A stretch of DNA of 64,000 bases from Verrucomicrobiota bacterium (GTDB lineage: Bacteria > Verrucomicrobiota > Verrucomicrobiia > Chthoniobacterales > UBA10450): assembly GCA_003219695.1 (NCBI GenBank), contig QHQA01000014.1, forward strand, positions 1 to 64,000, read 5' to 3'. A program made the translations under genes and the position numbers. Numbering within the stretch: the stretch's first letter is position 1; each line of letters starts with the position of its first letter. A model generated the notes under the pieces. The model was not told the origin of the DNA. It was given only the letters and a program-made list of their open reading frames with translations, and did not search any database. Positions 24,731 through 34,125 of the stretch are shown one piece after another.

Positions 24731-25780
24731 ATGAAATCCAAGCCAGTTGTCAGCGTGAATTTCCTCGAGCGAATCCGTGATTCTGCGTCGCGGTTCCATC
24801 GCGATTACCTAGCTTATCGAAAAGGCGAGATCACGCGCGCGGAGTTGATGGCGCGACTGCCGCATATCGCCATGCTCGGTGACAGCGTCTGTATGGACAT
24901 CTACATTTCGTCGCCCTGGAGCACGTTCTGGCGCGCGCATACTTGCCGCGGCAGAAACTGGTTTCTTGATGCCGATCCTGCTTCAGGCGTTCGCAGTATC
25001 TCGAAGCGACTGGAACAGTTCGCGCCCTTCGTGGCCATGGAATACGCGGGTGTCGGCGCATTGGTCGATCACGAGGATGGCCGGCAAAATTTTTTCCGCC
25101 GCATTCTTGGGACGCGCAATTTTTCCGGGCAAGTCAGTCAGTTACTGCGATCGCGGCGCTTTCCTGATCTGATTTTGATCTCGATCGGACACAACAACGT
25201 TGATTGGGCGTGGCGATGTCCGCCCGACTCTTTGCTCGCGCCAGAGCAACGCTTGAACCGCCTAAGCAAACATTTCCGGCAAAACTACGCGCGCGAGCTG
25301 CGACGCTTGCTCGGGCGCGCGCAGATGGAAAAACATCGCATAGCGCTCATCGTTTTCGGGCTGATCAATTTCGAATCGTATTTCAAAGGTCGCGAAGCGG
25401 TCGAGCGTCTGCGGGAATCAGACACCACCCGCTACCCGCACCTGGAAACGACTTACAAATATTTCGTTTCTTTCCATCCAAACTATCGGCGCAATTTGAC
25501 CCGGCTCGCTGCAATCGTAAACGAAGAGCTGCGCGAAATGGTGGACGAGTTCAACCGAGAGCTTGAGCACGCGGGACACATTCAACTGCGATACTCGCAC
25601 GCGCTGGCGACGGCTGACCTCAGCCGCGCGGAATTACTGCATGCAATTGATGGTTGGCATGCATCCGCGGAGGGGCACAATGCGCTCGCAGAAGCTGCGT
25701 TCAGTGATCTGAAGCCAAGCTTAGACTTTCTTGGAATCGATTCTCATAACACCGCGCTTCAGCGGGATGTTTCTCGCTGA
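24731..25780 (+). CDS. SGNH/GDSL-type hydrolase
   Basis: 349 residues. Block I is IAMLGDSVCMD (catalytic Ser), block III is SIGHNNVDW (oxyanion Asn) and block V is DGWHASAEGHNALA (Asp-x-x-His). This is the GDSL order. No signal peptide is evident, so a cytoplasmic or membrane-associated esterase is expected; the substrate is unknown. It lies downstream of the lipase maturation factor gene on the same strand, which makes a lipid or ester substrate attractive, but this is inference from position only. Confidence 0.82.
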   Translation: MKSKPVVSVNFLERIRDSASRFHRDYLAYRKGEITRAELMARLPHIAMLGDSVCMDIYISSPWSTFWRAHTCRGRNWFLDADPASGVRSISKRLEQFAPFVAMEYAGVGALVDHEDGRQNFFRRILGTRNFSGQVSQLLRSRRFPDLILISIGHNNVDWAWRCPPDSLLAPEQRLNRLSKHFRQNYARELRRLLGRAQMEKHRIALIVFGLINFESYFKGREAVERLRESDTTRYPHLETTYKYFVSFHPNYRRNLTRLAAIVNEELREMVDEFNRELEHAGHIQLRYSHALATADLSRAELLHAIDGWHASAEGHNALAEAAFSDLKPSLDFLGIDSHNTALQRDVSR

Positions 25781-25882
25781 GTTGTCTGTTAAAGCCGTTT
25801 AGATGGCTTAGGGGCCAGCACACATCGGCAACGCACCCGGCTAAAGCGGGGTATTAATGAGATGATGAGACAAGATCGCCAA

Positions 25883-27622
25883 TCAAAGATCGCCACGATC
25901 ACTGAGTCGGGCGATCGTTTCGCGCATCATGCGGTAGCCGAAGTGTCCCTGGCGCACACGCAACAGTTCGGAGCCGCGCCATTTTTGATGAATCGCTTCG
26001 ATTTGCGCGGCTGGCGCGATCGAATCGAATTCACCGGTCACGAATAGAACGCGAGCAGGATCGCACAGCGGCTGATTGTGAATCGGTGAGCTGAGATGAA
26101 AATGTCGCGCGACGAGAGATGGCTCGATATTTGCCCGATACAATTCACGTCGAATAGACCGCGCAGCCGGGCTTTCCCAGATCGCGTGCTCGACATTCAC
26201 GATCGGCGCCATCAATGCCACAAAGCGAAGATCGCACTCGACCATTGCCAGCAATGCGCCGATCCAGCCGCCGTAACTGGTGGCCAGCACGCCGAACTCG
26301 CGACAGCCTCGTTCGCGCAAAGCCTTCATCAATTGCCGCAGTTCGATCACCCCTTGGCGCAATCCTTCCGCATTGCGAATGAGGTCCGGTGTGATGGCAA
26401 GCTCGCCATTCCAGTAGCCGCGCGGCACACGCGAATAATGATACGGCAGGTGAACGAAACAAGCGTTCCAGCCGAGTTGGTTGAGGCGTTCTGCGCAGCG
26501 ACGGTAGCCGATGCCGCTGGCGGACATCAGCGAATGCAAAAGAAGCACTGTCGGCGCAGTAATGCCTTGTGCGCATCGGAAAAAATCCGTGCGCGCGATG
26601 TTGTTCGCTGGGAATTGCGTCTTGATCGGGCTGGGCCATGCGATGGCAATCCGGCCGTTTCCGAGTGCTTCAGCGAGAGCCGCGTCGCCATGAGCGGCGT
26701 AATATTCTTCGGCAGTAAGGCGCTCGCATGTGCTTACGTAACGCTCCATCTCCTCGCGACTGCGCCCGTTTAGCCGATGCCGGGCATGAAGCAGATTGAA
26801 CGATCCGCATATAAACCCATCCATTCCCCTCGCGGCGAAACCGCAAAACCCGTGCCGGCGAACTGTAGGGCAACCGCTCCGGTTGCCGGTGACGTCGGCG
26901 GCAAGCGAAGCGCTTGCCCTACAATGTTTCATCCGTTCTCGCGGCGGATGCGGCAGATCATCGGGCGTGAGTTGGAATGCTTGTTGCAATTCCGCGTAAA
27001 GATTTTTGAATGCGGCAGCCAGCTCGCATTCGATCCGCGCGCGCGCCTTCGATTTTTCACACTCTGGAAAATGTGAGGTTGCCTTTCCAAACGCGATCCA
27101 AATCGGCGTGCGGCGAAACGGCAGCCAGTTTTTTTTCGAGTAAAAGCGATCGCTGCCGAGAAGCACGCACGGCAAAATCGGAACGCCAGCCATGTGCGCA
27201 AGGGTCGCGGCGCCTGGGCGCAGAGGCGCGCCTTCGAGCAGCGAGCGTGCGCCATCGCGAATCCCGCCCTCGGGGAAGAGACCGACGACGCGTCCGCTTT
27301 TCAGCCGCTCGATGGCGGTGCGAATAGTTTTGCGATCAGCATGATCTCGCTCTGCCGGGAACGCATCGACCGCGTGCAAGAGGAATCCCACGACTGGCGA
27401 TCGGAAAAATTCGGCCATGGTCATCCAATCAATTTTTCGCGGCACGGCGAGGGATATCAGGAATGGATCGAAATGACTGATGTGATTCGCCGCCAGCACA
27501 AAGCCGCCTGCGGGATTCGCGTTTTCGCGCCCCAGCACGCGAACACGTGCGACGCAGCCAAACGGCAGTTTCACGAACAGTTTGCCGGCGCGGTAGGCTA
27601 ACGAGTGAAATAGCGAATGCAT
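25883..27622 (-). CDS. PlsC-type acyltransferase fused to alpha/beta hydrolase
   Basis: 579 residues, two domains. Residues 1-215: lysophosphatidic-acid acyltransferase fold with NHISHFDP (the NHx4D motif) and FPEGGIRDG (glycerophosphate-binding motif). Residues about 270-575: alpha/beta hydrolase with LLLHSLMSAS (oxyanion strand), LATSYGGWIG (nucleophile Ser), TGEFDSIAP (acid) and GHFGYR (His). The fusion suggests an acyl exchange or remodelling enzyme at the inner face of the membrane. The linker includes 20 residues encoded by an inserted palindromic repeat (26864-26923), in frame. The protein could be two enzymes merged by chance, but both catalytic sets look intact. Confidence 0.8.
   Translation of the reverse strand: MHSLFHSLAYRAGKLFVKLPFGCVARVRVLGRENANPAGGFVLAANHISHFDPFLISLAVPRKIDWMTMAEFFRSPVVGFLLHAVDAFPAERDHADRKTIRTAIERLKSGRVVGLFPEGGIRDGARSLLEGAPLRPGAATLAHMAGVPILPCVLLGSDRFYSKKNWLPFRRTPIWIAFGKATSHFPECEKSKARARIECELAAAFKNLYAELQQAFQLTPDDLPHPPRERMKHCRASASLAADVTGNRSGCPTVRRHGFCGFAARGMDGFICGSFNLLHARHRLNGRSREEMERYVSTCERLTAEEYYAAHGDAALAEALGNGRIAIAWPSPIKTQFPANNIARTDFFRCAQGITAPTVLLLHSLMSASGIGYRRCAERLNQLGWNACFVHLPYHYSRVPRGYWNGELAITPDLIRNAEGLRQGVIELRQLMKALRERGCREFGVLATSYGGWIGALLAMVECDLRFVALMAPIVNVEHAIWESPAARSIRRELYRANIEPSLVARHFHLSSPIHNQPLCDPARVLFVTGEFDSIAPAAQIEAIHQKWRGSELLRVRQGHFGYRMMRETIARLSDRGDL
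26864..26923. repeat. In-frame REP pair inside the acyltransferase-hydrolase gene
   Basis: Exactly 60 bases: TGTAGGGCAA at the left edge, hairpin GGCAACCG-ctc-CGGTTGCC, 12-base spacer, hairpin GGCAAGCG-aag-CGCTTGCC, and TTGCCCTACA at the right edge. Its length keeps the frame and adds 20 residues to the linker between two enzymatic domains. Confidence 0.8.
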
Positions 27623-27687
27623 CGAATAACAGCGACAGAATATCAGAAGAAACGGGCCTTAACACTTCGGCTTAATTCGAAAGCGGC

Positions 27688-28548
27688 TTATTGTCCGAGC
27701 GCCTTCAATTCTGCTTTGGCAAAGGCGTGTTCGCTGACGTTTTTTGGTCCTGCCGCGCATTTTTCGAAAAGCCCAGACGCTGCAGACTTATTGCCATCCA
27801 ACAGGTTTTTCATCCCGGCGTAAAACCATGCTTCACAGCGCTGATCGGGACCTATTTTGCGATCCGGCGACACTGCAGCCAAGAATTCGCTCTCAGACAA
27901 ATTACCGAGTAGATATCGCTGTATTTTAGATGGCCAGTCTTTTCCCTTCGCGTTGAACTGGGCCGCGAGCTCCTTATCTGCCGCTTCTCTTTCACCGAGA
28001 CGCGACCGGATCATCCAAATGCCGAAGCGAGCATACTGCTGACTGCGCGGTGACAACTCGCAAAAACGCCTATAGTCCTGCAGCGCAGCGGTCCAATTGC
28101 GAGCCAGAAAATTCGCACTGCCGCGCGAGGCGTATGCTGCCGCGAGCTTCGGGTTGATGTTCAGCGCGCGATTGATGTCTGCAATAGCATTGTCCGTGTC
28201 ACCCTTATATGCTTTAGCGATTCCCCGGTTTAAGTATGCTCCCGGGAGCTTCGGGTTGAGCTCAATGGCGCGATTGTAATCAGCAACGGCGCTGTCCAAG
28301 TCGCCCTTAATCGCTTTGGCAACGCCGCGGCTTTCATAGGCTGGGGCAAGTTTCGGATCGGATTGCAGAGCGTGGTTGAAGTCAGCCAGAGCGCTATCTA
28401 GATCGCCGCTACTCAATTTAGCAAGACCCCGGTCGTCATAGGCCTTGGCGTTTCTGGGATTGAGTTGCAAAGCGCGATTGACGTCGGCGATAGCACCATC
28501 CGAGGCACTTTTGTCTACTTCTTTGTCCCGAGATCGTAATTTGGCCAC
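27688..28548 (-). pseudogene. TPR protein, 3' part after a frameshift
   Basis: 286 codons. Tetratricopeptide units (AYDDRGLAKLSSGDLDSALADFN and similar, about 34 residues each) are continuous with those of the gene fragment that overlaps its 5' end at 28515-29123 but lie in another frame. The C-terminal 110 residues form a separate helical tail ending in FEKCAAGPKNVSEHAFAKAELKAL, similar to C-termini of secreted TPR proteins. A GTG at 28548 could start a separate protein, but without signal peptide. A single ancestral gene split by an indel near 28515-28560 is the simplest reading. Confidence 0.55.
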
Positions 28549-29123
28549 TCAAACGTATCGACAGCGCCAGAAACGCTCAGATCGTACTTCTCTCTTTTGG
28601 CATCGGCACGGTCATAATAAGCGTTAGCGAGTTTGGGATTGAGCTGCAAAGCTCGGTTAAAATCCGCGATGGCGCCATCCAAGTTGCCCTTCTGTTGCTT
28701 CGCAATCCCGCGGTTGACATATGCTTTGGCGTCTTTCGGATCGAATTGCAAAGCGCGGTTGAAGTCGGCGATGGCACCGTCAAAGTCGCCCTTGTGTCGT
28801 TTGGCAACACCGCGGTTATCGCAGGCTTTGGCGTCTTTCGGATCGAGTTGCAAAGCGTGATTAAAGTCCGCAATAGCTCCATCAAGATCACCCTTACCTT
28901 GCTTAGCAAGGCCGCGATCATCATAGGCTTTGGCAAGTTTTGGATCGAGCTGCAGAGCACGATTAAAATCCGCGATAGCACCGTTGAAATCTTTCTTCTG
29001 GAGTTTTGCAATGCCGCTGTTGGCGTAAGCTGCGGCGCCCTTCGACTTGGTCTGAGCAAAACCCCGAGCTGAAAATGTCAAACTCGCCGCGATCAGTAGC
29101 GCTTTGGCTGATTTTGCTTTCAT
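28515..29123 (-). pseudogene. TPR protein, 5' part with signal peptide, before a frameshift
   Basis: 202 codons. A signal peptide (KALLIAASLTFSARGFAQT) precedes four near-identical tetratricopeptide units built on the theme DGAIADFNRALQLDPKDAKAY. The frame then runs into a non-repeat stretch (SVSGAVDTFEWPNYDLGTKK) and stops, while the TPR pattern resumes in another frame in the fragment at 27688-28548. The DNA repeats are highly similar, which favours slippage. It may still yield a short secreted TPR protein. Confidence 0.55.
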
Positions 29124-29379
29124 AGAGCGTCTTTACGGGACCGTATGGTCGACTGCTGCGGATTTTGAGCTGGTTTGAAGGTCAAAGCAAGATTGTCTGA
29201 CAATCCACGAATGCTTCACCGCACGAGCGCCACTATTTTATTCGGCGAGCTGTTGGCATTCTCTGGGTTGCATTTAAGTGTTTCGATTTTCGCGTGATCA
29301 AAAGCTATTTTTTCCGGCTGATTCCTTTTTTGAACGTGGTATCATAATTGCAGTTCCCACCGAATTTGGGGATACGGCT

Positions 29380-29667
29380 ATGAAACCAAGGAGTCCTTCC
29401 ACGGACGGCAAAGGGCAATTTCCGCAGACCGACTACTTTTTCCATTCCGGTTTTGGTCAATGGCGTGGCGGGTGGTTCGACGGCGAGGACAAATCGGGAT
29501 TCAGGAATTTTTACAATTTAGGACGCGAATTCCGTATCGAAGCGGCGAGGGAACGAGCGAAGGAAATGGCGGTGTTTGCGTTGATCGTTCTGACTTCGGC
29601 CTGGCCGGTGCTCTACATGGTCGTGACGGTAGTAAAACTGCTGAGCAAGGGCCGTCCGTTGAATTAG
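29380..29667 (+). CDS. Small membrane protein of unknown function
   Basis: 95 residues from ATG 29380; an upstream in-frame start at 29278 adds residues with no protein-like pattern. A polar aromatic-rich N-terminal half (DYFFHSGFGQWRGGWFDGED) leads to a helix rich in Arg/Glu and one membrane segment (MAVFALIVLTSAWPVLYMVVTVV). I do not recognise the family. The 256-base region upstream, back to the TPR gene, shows no gene or repeat I can name. Confidence 0.5.
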   Translation: MKPRSPSTDGKGQFPQTDYFFHSGFGQWRGGWFDGEDKSGFRNFYNLGREFRIEAARERAKEMAVFALIVLTSAWPVLYMVVTVVKLLSKGRPLN

Positions 29668-29735
29668 CAGCGCTACGGACCCCGGATCGTAAGTCAGTGT
29701 CGGGAATTATCCGCGTAGTCAGCGTAAGCCGCGGT

Positions 29736-32700
29736 TCAATGTTTCGGCGGCCAGAGTAATTCGTCGCGATACTCGGGCGTCTTTTCCGGGGCAAGACCGT
29801 GCCGGCTGGTGTTTTCGGTGACCACGCGCGGGATGAGAAATTGTAGGAGATAATCTTCGCCACCGGCCTTGGTGCCGCCGCCGCTCATTTTGAATCCGCC
29901 AAAGGGATGACGCCCGACAATGGCGCCGGTGCATGAGCGATTGATATACACGTTTCCCGCCTCCAGTTGCGCTTTTACCCGCTCGATGTTGGCGGGGCTG
30001 CGCGAGAAAAATCCGCCGGTCAACGCGTAATCGGTGCCGTTCGCCACTTCGAGCGCCTCGTCGAGGTCGCGCACTTTTAGTACGCTCAGCACGGGTCCGA
30101 AAATTTCTTCGCGTGCGATGCGCATATTTGGTTTCACATCGGAGAAAATGGTGGGCGGAATGAAATAGCCGTGCGGCAGCACTTCTTTCGCTTGATAGGC
30201 GAGCATTGCCTCGCTTTTGCCGATCTCGATGTAATACAGAATGCGCCGGTAAGCGGCTTCATCAATCACAGGACCGACCATGATGCCCGGTTCTTCCGGA
30301 TTGCCGACGCGCAGACTGGCTGCGGCCGGAATCAAACGCTCCATCACGCGACCATAATTTTCTTCCAGAAGAATCAGACGCGAGAGCGCAGAGCACTTCT
30401 GTCCCTGATAACCGAACGCGGAATAAATGGAATAATCGATCGCCTCGCCAACATCGGCATCGGAATCCACGATCATTGCGTTCTTGCCGCCCATCTCGCA
30501 AATGACCCGCTTGAGCTCGCGTTGACCGGGTCGAGTGATACCGGCCGACTCCCAAATTTTTAGCCCGACTTCGCGGGAGCCGGTGAACGCGATCAAATCG
30601 ACATCTTTATGATCAACCAAGTGCGCGCCGATCACGGAGCCGTGCCCGGACAGAAAATTCAAAACCCCCGGTGGAACGCCGGCTTCCTCGAACACCTGCA
30701 TCAGCATGGCACCGCAGATGATCGTTTGCTCGGATGGTTTCATGATCACGGTATTGCCCGTCACCACTCCGGCCGACGCCATTCCGCAGAGAATGGCGAT
30801 CGGGAAATTCCATGGTGCAATCACAAATGCGACGCCGCGCGGCCAGTAATGATGATAGCTTTCTTCGCCGGTGACTTGCTGCGTAAGCTTGGGACGTCCC
30901 AGCCGTCGCATCTGCTGCGCGTAAAATCGGCAGAAATCTATCGCCTCGCGGATATCCGCATCGGCTTCCTTCCACGGCTTGCCTGCCTCGAAAACTTCGA
31001 CTGCTGAAAGTTCGTAGCGCCGGCGTTCCATGATGTCTGCCGCGCGCTCTAGCAGGCGCGTGCGCTCTTCGAATGGAGTCCGACTCCATTTGCCAAATGC
31101 CGCGCGGGCAGCTTTGACGGCACGCTCTGCCTCGGCAATTCCTGCTTCCGACCCGTAACCGACAATCTCGTCCGGAGCACTGGGATTGACCGAAGGCGTC
31201 AGCTGATCGGTCCAGACCTTTTCGCCTCCGATGACGAGCGGATGTTTTTCACCGAAACGTTTGCGCACTTCGCGCAATGCGCTTTGCATTTTGTCCTGGC
31301 TGTCTTTGTAAACGAAATTCACTAGCGGCGAGTTTTCGTAAATATCTCCGGGGACGGCGGGAAGTGAAGCGCCATTTTTGCCATGTGACTTGGCGAGCTC
31401 GCCGGGATCGTCCCGACGTGTCGGGATTACAGTTGCATTTACCAGCTCTCTTGGATCGCGCAGCAATTCTTCCGCTGAGACGTTCTCGGCAAATTTGGCG
31501 CGCAGAAATCCTTCATTCGACGTGTTCTCGAGCAAGCGCCGCACCAGATAGGCCATGCCGGGAAGCAGTTCTCCGACCGGGCAATATTCCCGGACGCGAT
31601 AACCCATTTCCACCAGCGCGCGCTTGATCGGCCCAGCCATGCCATAGAGCAATTGAAACTCGAAGCGGCTGCGATCGATCCCGAGCTCATCGGCGAGTGC
31701 CTGCGCGTGCGCGATGCTCCGAACATTATGCGACCCGAACGCAGCGGTAACGACGAATTCATTTTCCAGAAGTAATTTCGTGAGCTTCTCAAAATTGGCG
31801 TCGCTCTGCGGCTTCTGAAAATAAACCGGACAATCCCAGCCGTTCTGACGCGATTTCGTGGTTTCGTAATCCCAGTATGCGCCTTTCACCAGGCGAACCG
31901 CGAAGCGCGTGCCTCGGGCGCGCCCCCACTCGATCAGGTCGCGCAGATCGGTTTCTGAATCTCGCAAATACGCCTGGATAACAATACCGACGTGTGGCCA
32001 ATCTCTAAACTCCTCCTCGGCGAAAATGGTTTTGAACAGTTCAAGAGTGGTGTTTTTGAGCGCATAACTTTCCATGTCGAAATTGATAAAAGCGCCGAGC
32101 GCTTGCGCCCGGCGCAGCAGCGGTCGCAGCTTGGGCGCGAGATGGGCAATTGCATCGGTCGGATCGGCCGAATTCATTTGCGAATAAAGCGCAGAAAGTT
32201 TGACCGAAAGATTTACAACAGGAAAGAACTCCAAATTCCTTCCCAGCGGATCGGTCCAGTTATTTGTTTCGCGCGCGAGTTTCGCCAGCAAATCCAGATA
32301 ACGCGCCGAATATTTGTCCGCGTCCTCTTCGCTGACCACCGCTTCTCCCAAAAGATCGACGGTGAAGCCAATTTTTTGCGCGTGACGTCCGCGCAATGTC
32401 GTTATCACATCGTCCGGATTTTTTCCGGCAATGAATTGACGCGCCATACCGGAAACGTTCCAGCGCAGAAAGGGCCCGCTGATCCACGGGACGATGCGCG
32501 CCAGCCGGACGCCGGCGCGAACTAAAGGCCCAAAATGCTCGTGCTCATTGGCGAAATATTCCCTGAGATGCTCGACAATTTCGCCTGACGTGCGCAGCGA
32601 GGGGAGAACATCCACAAAGCGAAATAATTGCAGTTTCAACTGCTCATCGCGCATCGAGAGCGTCATCAATCGCTGATAAAATCCCGTCCTACTGAAAAGC

Positions 32701-32774
32701 GGCTCGGGATGTTTATCGACCAGCTCCAAGATGCGCCTGCCGCGCCGCTCAATTTCGCTTTGGAGCGCCGTCAT
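29736..32774 (-). CDS. putA: Bifunctional proline dehydrogenase / L-glutamate gamma-semialdehyde dehydrogenase
   Basis: 1012 residues. The N-terminal proline dehydrogenase barrel (about 60-460) carries NLSVKLSALYSQ, IDMESYA-like INFDMESYALKN and RLVKGAYWDYE, all FAD-site motifs. The C-terminal aldehyde dehydrogenase (about 500-1000) carries VIAPWNFPIAI, CEMGGKNAMIV and YQGQKCSALSRL with the catalytic Cys. Together they oxidise proline to glutamate, channelling the semialdehyde. There is no ribbon-helix-helix DNA-binding domain at the N-terminus, so this is not an autoregulatory PutA. No proline transporter is adjacent. Confidence 0.93.
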   Translation of the reverse strand: MTALQSEIERRGRRILELVDKHPEPLFSRTGFYQRLMTLSMRDEQLKLQLFRFVDVLPSLRTSGEIVEHLREYFANEHEHFGPLVRAGVRLARIVPWISGPFLRWNVSGMARQFIAGKNPDDVITTLRGRHAQKIGFTVDLLGEAVVSEEDADKYSARYLDLLAKLARETNNWTDPLGRNLEFFPVVNLSVKLSALYSQMNSADPTDAIAHLAPKLRPLLRRAQALGAFINFDMESYALKNTTLELFKTIFAEEEFRDWPHVGIVIQAYLRDSETDLRDLIEWGRARGTRFAVRLVKGAYWDYETTKSRQNGWDCPVYFQKPQSDANFEKLTKLLLENEFVVTAAFGSHNVRSIAHAQALADELGIDRSRFEFQLLYGMAGPIKRALVEMGYRVREYCPVGELLPGMAYLVRRLLENTSNEGFLRAKFAENVSAEELLRDPRELVNATVIPTRRDDPGELAKSHGKNGASLPAVPGDIYENSPLVNFVYKDSQDKMQSALREVRKRFGEKHPLVIGGEKVWTDQLTPSVNPSAPDEIVGYGSEAGIAEAERAVKAARAAFGKWSRTPFEERTRLLERAADIMERRRYELSAVEVFEAGKPWKEADADIREAIDFCRFYAQQMRRLGRPKLTQQVTGEESYHHYWPRGVAFVIAPWNFPIAILCGMASAGVVTGNTVIMKPSEQTIICGAMLMQVFEEAGVPPGVLNFLSGHGSVIGAHLVDHKDVDLIAFTGSREVGLKIWESAGITRPGQRELKRVICEMGGKNAMIVDSDADVGEAIDYSIYSAFGYQGQKCSALSRLILLEENYGRVMERLIPAAASLRVGNPEEPGIMVGPVIDEAAYRRILYYIEIGKSEAMLAYQAKEVLPHGYFIPPTIFSDVKPNMRIAREEIFGPVLSVLKVRDLDEALEVANGTDYALTGGFFSRSPANIERVKAQLEAGNVYINRSCTGAIVGRHPFGGFKMSGGGTKAGGEDYLLQFLIPRVVTENTSRHGLAPEKTPEYRDELLWPPKH

Positions 32775-33020
32775 TTGCGAAATTAGTCTGCCCCTGTGGG
32801 TTAGGCAAAAACTGAACCAGGCTGATAAATAATTTTGCTCGCGGACACGCTCATTTGGCGGCCTTTTTCCGAAACAAAAGTGAAACTATTGCACGCAATT
32901 TCGAGGAGCAAGTGGAGGAGATTTGCCTGGCAGATTTCGGAGGCCCAGGGCTCGGAGCTGTCAGGCAATCTCTTTGTGGCGATTGATCCGGCGCAAAAAC
33001 TCGGGTAGCAAACAGTCGGG

Positions 33021-34085
33021 ATGACCGTAGAGCGCCACGAATTTGCGAGTGATAACGCCACAGGAATTTGCCCGGAGGCCTGGGCTGCATTGCAGGAAGC
33101 CAATGCAGATTACGCGCCATCTTATGGCGAGGACCGCTGGACCGCGCGCGTGTGCGATCGGATTCGTGAAATCTTCGAGACTGACTGCGACGTCTATTTT
33201 GTTTTCACCGGCACGGCAGCGAATGCGCTGGCGCTCGCGCAGGTGTGCAAGCCGTTCCAGAGCGTGATCTGTCACCAGCATTCTCACATTCAGACGGACG
33301 AATGCGGCGCGCCCGAATTTTTCACCGGAGGATCAAAACTACTTCTGGTCGGTGGCGCAAATGGCTCGCCCCAGCGAGTCCGTCCCGGGACGGACAAGAT
33401 CGACATCGCGCAGGTGGAAGCGCTGCTAGCTCGCCAGAATGAGTTGCATTCGCATCAGCCGGGCGCGATCAGCATTTCACAGGCAACGGAGTTCGGAACG
33501 GTTTATACACGCGAGGAAATTGCAGCGATCGCCGACTTGGTCCGCGCGCAGCAACTGTTTCTACACATGGACGGTGCGCGTTTCGCCAATGCAATCGCAT
33601 CGCTCAACTGCGCGCCGAAAGCGATCACATGGCAGGCTGGGGTTGATGTTCTTTCTTTCGGTGGGACAAAAAACGGAGCAGCTGCAGGCGAGTTGGTGAT
33701 TTTTTTCGATAAGAAAATTTCACGCGACTTTGATTATCGAGCAAAACAAGCCGGGCAGCTCGGATCGAAGATGCGTTTTCTCGCTGCGCCGTGGCTAGGG
33801 CTTTTGACCGGAGACGTCTGGGTGCGGAACGCCCAGCATGCCAACCGGATGGCGCGCAGGCTTGCGTGCCGTTTGCGAAAGGAGGCAGGGATCGAGAGTG
33901 TATTTCCGGTCGAGGCTAACGCAGTGTTTGTGTCGATGGATGAACAGCTCGCGGGCGGTCTCCACGCGCGCGGCTGGCGTTTTTATAAATTTATCGAGCC
34001 CGACGTTTATCGTTTGATGTGTTCGTGGTCCACAACAGAGGAGACGATATCAAGTCTGCTCGCCGATGTTGTTGCGATTAAATGA
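33021..34085 (+). CDS. Threonine aldolase family PLP enzyme (beta-eliminating lyase fold)
   Basis: 354 residues. The opening EFASDNATGICPEAW matches the SDN-T motif of L-threonine aldolases. VFTGTAANALAL and HQHSHIQTDECGAPEFFTG line the cofactor pocket, LHMDGARFANA contains the PLP-binding Asp, and SFGGTKNGAAAG has the Schiff-base lysine. Enzymes of this type split L-threonine or L-allo-threonine into glycine and acetaldehyde. Low substrate specificity is common, so serine or phenylserine activity is also possible. It is divergent from putA. Confidence 0.87.
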   Translation: MTVERHEFASDNATGICPEAWAALQEANADYAPSYGEDRWTARVCDRIREIFETDCDVYFVFTGTAANALALAQVCKPFQSVICHQHSHIQTDECGAPEFFTGGSKLLLVGGANGSPQRVRPGTDKIDIAQVEALLARQNELHSHQPGAISISQATEFGTVYTREEIAAIADLVRAQQLFLHMDGARFANAIASLNCAPKAITWQAGVDVLSFGGTKNGAAAGELVIFFDKKISRDFDYRAKQAGQLGSKMRFLAAPWLGLLTGDVWVRNAQHANRMARRLACRLRKEAGIESVFPVEANAVFVSMDEQLAGGLHARGWRFYKFIEPDVYRLMCSWSTTEETISSLLADVVAIK

Positions 34086-34125
34086 TTGAACAGATCGTGA
34101 TGCCAGCGCATCTGTTACGAACGAA

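Noticed and set aside
29736..32774. DNA-binding (autoregulatory) PutA
   Set aside because: The N-terminus has no ribbon-helix-helix segment and begins directly with the helical arm and dehydrogenase domain.
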